DNA of 64,000 nt, from NCBI GenBank assembly GCA_033439765.1, contig JAULSN010000006.1, positions 2,852,001 through 2,916,000 of the forward strand. The letters are read 5' to 3'. Numbering within the stretch: position 1 is the stretch's first letter; each line of letters starts with the position of its first letter. The notes beneath the pieces were generated by a model. The model saw only the letters and a list, made by a program, of their open reading frames with translations, searched no databases and was not told the origin of the DNA. This stretch comes from Lasiosphaeria ovina (taxonomy: Eukaryota; Ascomycota; Sordariomycetes; Sordariales; Lasiosphaeriaceae). Made by a program: the position numbers and the translations under genes. Positions 58,126-64,000 of this stretch are shown one piece after another.

Positions 58126-59573
58126 ATGGACGGAACAGATCGATATTTACCGGCCGCAGCCCTCAAGCTTAGACTCATTGCACCCGAAGTCGCGGACAAC
58201 CCCGGCAGCGACACGTTGGACCTCGAAGATGCTTTCAAATGGACTGGCAAAAGGGTGCGATTGTCAGACTTCCATCAGCAAAACCCCCAGCTGACATGCT
58301 GAGACACTAAATAGATTGTCGACTGGATCGATGGTGTCATTAACAATGTCGATGATGACGAGGTGGTAAGAGAAAAACTCAAAGCGATGGCGACACTGCT
58401 CAAATCGCTGAGGTATGTCAAAAGTCAATATCAACCCATATTGTGCTGGTCCTTGGCGTCTCCCGGGCGCGTATCTCAAGACTCAATTCACGGGCTGACA
58501 TTGAAATGTCGGAGCCAGCCGCCGAGAACGGGATCCCAGCCTCGAAACTGGGACAGGGACCTATGTTGCCGGAAATGAATTTTTTGCATACAAGGGTTAT
58601 GATCCCGGTCATCACATCTATCGTCATGGGGATCTTGACCCGAAGGGCAAGGGTATGATTTACAAACTGAAGAGTTTCCAGTTCGCCGACATCGATCTGT
58701 GGAGTCCGTACGACCTTCTCGGCTACCTCCTCATGGCGTTAGGTATGGATCCTCCGAACGCCACCAAACGCAACTTCTACCTCCCCCTGACTGCCATGTA
58801 CGCCAAGTGGTGCAGCAAGCTCGCTGGGCATCACCCAAACGACAAGAATGTGCCGAACGATCAGATCCGGCCAGGCAACTGGCCCACGGTGTACCAATGT
58901 ACCTGGCTACCGCGAACAGAGGAAGCCCAGCTGTGGCATGGCACCATTCGATTCGCTCTGGGCGCCTCGTTCCAGGGCGCCGACTTTAGAAAGCCGATGG
59001 AGGGGCCAGGTGTCAACAACGGCTGGCGGGCTCGTATAATCGAAGGGAGAAAGAACCAGCTGCAGACAAAAGGGTTTCTCCCTAAAAATGTGAAAGGGGA
59101 TGTGTTACCCCCAGAGAAAAATAAAAAGGCAGCGTGGGGAAACTGCGGTGAAGTGTATCCGTTCTTGACGATGTTCAGGTTAGTGCTCTCCCCTTGCCAT
59201 GGAAGGTGGAATGATACGTGCGTAGTTCTTCCGTTGCGAGAACGGTGACTGGACGAGATCAATGCTGATGACTTGATTTATTTTGCAAATCAGGGTGGCG
59301 AAGTACCCCGAGAAACTTTGCGGCTTGGCGCTTTACAAGAAGTTTCTCAGCGACGAGAAGGTAACAACCTACAATCACAACCCGAAGGGCATATTTCGGA
59401 GGAGTCTATGGCCACCATGCGGTAACTGCCAGTATACGATCTCTCATTGTTTGGGCAAGCAGCAAAGGGGAGAGTATGAAACCGTCAAGGGGAACTGGGG
59501 CTGGGAACCATGGATGGTGGATCGAACGGATCAAAATGAAGAAGATGATGGGTCGAAAGGATCAAAAAAATGA
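58126..59573 (+). CDS. Fungal deaminase-fold protein (388 aa, 4 exons)
   Basis: The start is ATG at 58126. Exons are 58126-58254, 58315-58412, 58519-59178 and 59294-59573; introns are 60, 106 and 115 nt with GT..AG ends, and all phases fit. The C-terminal half carries the two zinc-site motifs of the cytidine-deaminase-like fold: WGNCGEVYPFL (about residue 281, a C-G-E version of [HC]AE) and PPCGNC (about residue 334, PCxxC). Between them is the expected helix-strand unit (LCGLALYKKFL). Upstream, YVAGNEFFAYKGYDPGHHIY and PYDLLGYLLMALGMDPPN form a separate N-terminal region. Related fungal proteins are annotated only as nucleic-acid/nucleotide deaminases. The substrate is unknown, and editing of DNA, RNA or free nucleotides cannot be told apart. 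There is no signal peptide. The neighbouring HET gene points to a stress or incompatibility context. Confidence 0.75.
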
Positions 59574-60469
59574 AGAGCGGTGAGACTGTTCATCGGTTTC
59601 ATGGGATCAATCAACGGAGCCGGGGATATAGAGCTGACTACGTGGAGCAGCGACGTCGTTAATGGCGTGGCAGGGTCGTTTGTAAAGTGTAAACTTATAT
59701 ATTGTTTAGCTTCAAAACCTTCACCAACCCCTTTCCGCTTTTGATTGGCATGCTGTGATTGTGCACGGCGGCGAGGGACGCGCAGAATGCCCTTTCACTG
59801 GATGACTTGTGCGTTGTCTTACCAAACCACCTGTGACAGCCAGGTATCGCAGTAAGTTGTTTGGGTCCAGAGTAGGATGGAATTAAAGTGTGAGGCGCGT
59901 AAGACGCGGAGAAGTGATTGATGGCTTCCCGGGAGGCGACTTCACGAATGGCTGGTCGGGTTAGTGAGCGTTAAGAAGTTACATAGTTTTTTGCCGCCAA
60001 ATCCGCACACTTTGAAGTACCCCGCTAGCGCAATTCTTGACCCCTGGCCGAAAGCTTCTCTGGCGTCGTAATTGCGTCGGGCCGGGTACCACTAGCGCTC
60101 ACCGCTGTTCTAGGCCTCCTCTTGCTGCTTCGCATCAACCTCCAGTAAATTCAACACACACCGAGACTTGGCTGCGTTGTGCGTTATTTGGCTTCTAAAT
60201 TCTGAGAAACAGCCCCTTGGACAGTGAATCAACCACTTAACGTTCGTCAGACCACTTCGCAATTGGTACACTCATTGTGCTTGATGGTTTAGCGCCGATA
60301 CCGCAATTGGCGGCAATTCTGGTGCCCGACATGAAGATTTCGTGAAGTCGCGGATCCCTGTTTCAATCTCTTGCCTTTGAGTTTGCGGGACGTCCTTCTC
60401 CCCGGACCTACAGCCTACCTGCCTCACATTGCGGCCTTTGTTTCTCTTCTGGTCGCAGTGTGCGGTACA
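59574..60469. other. Intergenic region upstream of the HET gene
   Basis: No gene is supported. The frame of the HET gene is open about 33 codons before its ATG (from 60371), but there is no earlier ATG in it. The minus frame at 60272-60742 overlaps the HET coding region and is a shadow. Confidence 0.4.
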
Positions 60470-62876
60470 ATGGCTGTGCAACTGCAACTGCTCGCGCGCC
60501 GTTTTGGCCGCTGGGCCTACCGGGAATGTCTCCATCTCTTTTGCCATCTTTTCGCAAGATACCTGGCCTTCCTTCTGAGCATTATTGCCGTTGAGGCCCC
60601 TGGGCAGGGAGGGGGAGAGCGGCTGATCGCGACGTGCAAATACAACTATCGTCCCATCCCCGACGGCTACACGCGCCTCCTCCGCCTGCTTCCACACAGC
60701 GACAAGGACGCGCCTGTCAGATGTGAGCTCCTCGACCACCATCTGCTTGACTCTGGAACGGGGACGCGGCCCTATGAAGCACTTTCCTACGTGTGGGGAC
60801 CGCCAGGCAGGCCTTCAGTCGCCTACATCAAGGACTTGATCAATCCTCCCCACTTTCGCGTTCTCCCCGTCACCGAGAACCTCCACGACGCCCTCAGCCG
60901 GCTCCGCGACTGCAGCCTTCCGCGCGTAGTCTGGGTCGACGCCATCTGTATCAACCAGGAGGACCTGGGCGAGAGGGAACGACAAGTCCAGCTGATGGCC
61001 CTCATTTATGTTCGGTCGCTGCGCGTCGTCGTCTGGCTCGTGGACCCGCCGTTGCCGGCTGGCACAGACGCCACTAAGGAGCCGGCCGATGCGGAAAGAG
61101 CCGCCGCGGACTCGAACACCACGCTGGCCATCCAGGCTTTGCTTAGCGCTGCATGTGGAGTCAAAGATAAAACAGCAAAGGAAGTAATTTCTAGCCTGTT
61201 TCAGCGGGCGTGGTTCAGGCGAATCTGGGTAAGTCTGAGTTCAGCCTTCTCTCAGCTCCTCGGGTTCCTTGGCTTTTCCTTTTCGATCGCCGAGGACCTG
61301 CTGCGCGCCATGTTAACAAATCAAACACCCCCAGGTGCTCCAGGAAATAGCTTCAGCCCAGAATGCCCTGATTATGTCTCGCCACAGCGAGATCAGCGGC
61401 CAAGCGTTCTGCGCCGGACTGGATGCCTTCGACCTCGATCGTTTCAGCCTGCACCCGGATACGAGGGTGCGAGCCGGCTCTGCCATGTTCCTCATGGGCG
61501 GGACGGCCTTCCAGTCCCGTCAGGCCACGAGGGAAGGCCCCGCGAGCAACAGGTTCTCCCTCGGAGTACGGCCACTCTGGGAACTGATCAACATGTTCCA
61601 GAACCGCGAGGCCACCGACCGCCGAGACAAGGTTTACGCCCTCCTCGGCATGAGTTCCGATGTTCCTACTGGTCTCTCTCCCGACTACACGGTCCCGTGG
61701 AGCGATGTCCTCCGACGTCTCACAGGCAACCTGTTTGGGGGGCGGGCATCCGTGGAAGCGTGGGATGATAGCGACGTCTCGGTGGTCACGACGAAGGCTC
61801 GCTTTTTGGGAGAGGTTGACAGAAGCGCGAACCGGCCAAACACCAAAGACTGGGCGGGTGGTGGCGAGGTGAGAATTCGGTGGTCACTTGCAACCAGGCA
61901 TCCCAAGGCCGAAAAACTTCATTTCTCCTACGTCAACTACGGCGCCTCGGCAAGGCGGACCTTGAGCGGCGACATTCTCTGTTCTATCGAGGGCGTGTCG
62001 GCTCCGGTAATTGTCAGGTTATACGGAAACTATCTTGTTCTTGTCTCGACGTCGGTCACCTTCCAAGACGACATCCATCTACATGCGACACAGCCGCTGA
62101 CCTGGTCGCCAGAGACATCCCACTGTTACCACAGTGTTTCGATTATCTGGGACTGGGGAAGTTCGTCTGCCGATCTGACAGACAGCCAACAATGGTCCTT
62201 CGGAACCCAACTTCCTCATGGGTGGACTCAGACGGCTGAGACGATGGAGGGCGCCGCCCTGCTGTTGCGGGACGCTTCACGCTACAGCAAAGCAGCTGAC
62301 CTCTGCCATATGGCCATTGAAGCTTACACGGCCGGAAATGGAGGGGATGACTCGCGTACGCTTGCCTCCGTCAAGACGCTCAAGTCGATATACGGGTTCT
62401 GGGGGGACAAATTGGGTGTGCCGGCGGTGGAAGACTTTCTCCAAAGAGATCTCGACTACCTGGACTTGCCGGAAAAACGGGTAGGCCTCGTTGGAAAAAT
62501 CGGCGATTCGGCTTTCGACAGGTTTCTCACCCGACGACCTCGCAACAAACAAGCTACCGGTGAAGCAGCGCTCAAAGTGCTAGCAGCTTCTAGGCGCCTG
62601 GATAGGTTTAAGCTACTCCTCGACCGTTGGGGAGGTGACATCAATATCACACAAGACGTAGTAGACACGGCAGCACGAAACGGGCGACACGCGCACGAGA
62701 TGGTGAAGCTCATTCTCAGCCGACAGCAAGATTTAGGCATGACGCGCGATATCTACTGGGCGATAGCGTCTGACCAGGGGCTGGTGGACTCTGTGCGCCA
62801 CCGCCTGCCCGAACCCCAGATTCTACTCGAATGGGACGAGGCGAAGGCGAAGACACTTGATGAGAGGAGTGAATAA
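60470..62876 (+). CDS. HET-domain (heterokaryon incompatibility-like) protein, 766 aa, 2 exons
   Basis: The start is ATG at 60470. Exon 1 is 60470-61228, the intron is 61229-61334 (106 nt, GTAAGT...CCCCAG), and exon 2 is 61335-62876; it rebuilds FRRIWVLQEIA. HET motifs are in order: YEALSYVWG (residues 101-109), ENLHDALSRLRD, VVWVDAICINQEDLGERERQ (about 155-175), VVVWL, FQRAWFRRIWVLQEIA (about 244-260), and later DRRDKVYALLGM with a PDYT motif. The N-terminus has a hydrophobic stretch (LFARYLAFLLSIIAVEA) that may be a membrane anchor. The C-terminus has helical, ankyrin/TPR-like segments (AALLLRDASRYSKAADLC; DVVDTAARNGRHAHEMVKLI). HET proteins trigger cell death after non-self recognition; a regulated partner is not identifiable here. 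The 3' end converges with the laccase gene, 169 bp apart. Confidence 0.9.
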
Positions 62877-63045
62877 AAAAAGCACAGCCATGCATGTAGG
62901 ACCTATCTGCTTTTGACCCAGACAAACAACACGTCCGAATATGAATGGAGAGCCCGCACGCCACCTGCAAAACAACTCCAACCCCCAAATGAAATACAGG
63001 GAGAATGAAATGAAAGAAAAAAAGGGACGAGTAAGAAGAAACCCC

Positions 63046-64000
63046 TCAACCAATCCTCCTCACCGCCGGCTTCAACGCCCATTCCGCGCCCACCGGCAGC
63101 CCGCCCTCGCCGGCAAAGCGCCGCTTAAGCCCCGAGTCGAGCTTGGGCAGGTACGGGCTGGAGGGCTGGTAGGCGCGCCAGGCGTTGCAGTTGGGCTCCA
63201 TCTGGTCGAGGTGCATCAGCGTGGGGATCTCGCTCTTGCGCTCGAGAAACTGGATCCCCAGGCCGCTGGCCACGTGCCAGCCGATGTGGCAGTGCATGAG
63301 CCACACCCCCGGGTTGTCTGTCTTGTACGCGATCACCAGCCAGCCAGACCCGGGCATCTGCACGACGTCGCGGCGCACGGGATTGTTGAAGTTGAGCTGG
63401 CCGGCCATGGTCGCCGCGTTGAACACGCCAGCCCCCAGCCCTAGCACCAAGAAGTCGTGCCCGTGCAGGTGGATCGGGTGCGGCAGCACAAAGTCGTTTT
63501 GGAGCACCCAGAAGGTCCACACATTCGCGCCGGCAACCTGCACCAGGTTGATGGCGGCGGGGAACGACGTGTTGCCCTGCAGGATGTACTCCAGCACGGG
63601 GTGGTCCCACTCGACGACGATGGGCGTGTTGCGGATGCTCCACTCGAAGACCTGGCCGCGCGGGCCGGTGGGGAACGCGAGGTCGATGGGCAGCGTCGAC
63701 GGCGCGAACGACGCCGCCGGCACCGTGCGCGTCACGATGGGCGCGAAGCCCGTCTCGCCGGCGCACGTCGCCACCACGGGCGTGCCGCGGTTGGTCGGCA
63801 GGCCCGTCGTGCTCGCGCCGTCGTAGTGGAAGATGGCCGCCGGGAACGGGTTGCGCGTCTTGCCGCAGTTGTTGGCCGACTCGAGCGTCGCGTTGAACCA
63901 GTAGTTGGCCACGGGCTGGCTGGCGTCGATGATGACGTCGTAGCGCTGGCCGACGCCGAGGAACAGCGTGCTGCGGACGGTCGGGGTCACGGCGACGAGG
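63046..64000 (-). CDS. Laccase / multicopper oxidase, C-terminal part (5' end beyond the window)
   Basis: The minus frame runs from the window edge to the stop at 63046, giving the last ~317 residues. The cupredoxin signatures are complete: HPIHLHGHDFLVLG (63491-63450) and HCHIGWHVASGLGIQFLE (about 63300-63245), with Leu as the axial position near the type-1 copper. Earlier, LFLGVGQRYDVIIDA is the end of the second cupredoxin domain. Near the C-terminus DSGL is followed by KRR, matching the ascomycete laccase site where a C-terminal propeptide is removed to leave a DSGL plug. It is secreted in known family members, but the signal peptide lies outside the window. The enzyme oxidises phenols with reduction of oxygen. 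It may be a DHN-melanin or lignin-related laccase, which cannot be resolved from this part. Confidence 0.92.
   Translation of the reverse strand, partial: LVAVTPTVRSTLFLGVGQRYDVIIDASQPVANYWFNATLESANNCGKTRNPFPAAIFHYDGASTTGLPTNRGTPVVATCAGETGFAPIVTRTVPAASFAPSTLPIDLAFPTGPRGQVFEWSIRNTPIVVEWDHPVLEYILQGNTSFPAAINLVQVAGANVWTFWVLQNDFVLPHPIHLHGHDFLVLGLGAGVFNAATMAGQLNFNNPVRRDVVQMPGSGWLVIAYKTDNPGVWLMHCHIGWHVASGLGIQFLERKSEIPTLMHLDQMEPNCNAWRAYQPSSPYLPKLDSGLKRRFAGEGGLPVGAEWALKPAVRRIG

Noticed and set aside
61229..61334. Frame continuing through the HET gene intron as a separate 465-aa protein
   Set aside because: The continuation destroys the conserved IWVLQE(I)A motif, which splicing at 61229-61334 restores exactly.

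Overview
The window looks like nuclear DNA of a filamentous ascomycete (Pezizomycotina, probably Sordariomycetes). Supporting signs are short GT..AG introns of about 42-115 nt with CTAAC/CTGAC-like branch sites, a HET-domain protein, NWD/NACHT NLR fragments, an ascomycete-type laccase tail, a DUF3435 relic, and heavy CpA-to-TpA damage in repeats, which is the mark of repeat-induced point mutation (RIP). The sequence falls into two compartments: AT-rich, RIP-damaged repeat DNA (about 1-3.5 kb and 11.6-36.8 kb) and ordinary GC-balanced gene DNA (about 4-11.2 kb and 38-64 kb).

Layout. 1-3.5 kb holds degraded repeats, including a C2H2-finger relic. 4.2-6.7 kb is a divergent pair of single-intron genes, one with a possible PD-(D/E)XK nuclease fold. 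7.2-11.2 kb is a damaged immune-receptor patch: the N-terminus of an NWD-type NLR on the minus strand, a CorA-like transporter gene with a one-base frameshift, and a truncated NACHT fragment on the plus strand. 12.7-32.8 kb carries two Ty3/gypsy chromovirus copies, each exactly 8,271 bp with 269-bp LTRs and perfect 5-bp target duplications. The first splits a host gene; the second splits an older, RIP-killed DUF3435 tyrosine-recombinase-like gene (the Starship-captain/Crypton superfamily). That older region is bracketed by inverted GCGGTG/CACCGC repeat arrays, and an unknown coiled-coil ORF occurs there in two inverted copies.

The most striking part is 39.3-56.6 kb, a compact locus of three giant leaderless proteins (about 1,283, 1,392 and 1,700 aa, the last a DUF6603 protein) plus one 294-aa beta-propeller-like protein. 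They are arranged as two divergent pairs and are completely intact beside the RIP zone. The families look uncharacterised, and as I remember them they resemble bacterial proteins. I think this is the best candidate for an undescribed system. Beyond it lie a fungal deaminase-fold gene with a CGE...PCxxC zinc site, a HET-domain gene and the 3' part of a laccase gene that runs off the window end. The propeller, deaminase, HET and NLR genes together suggest a recognition or defence neighbourhood, but that is inference.

All gene models come from reading frames and splice signals by eye. No similarity search was possible, so family names rest on motif recognition.
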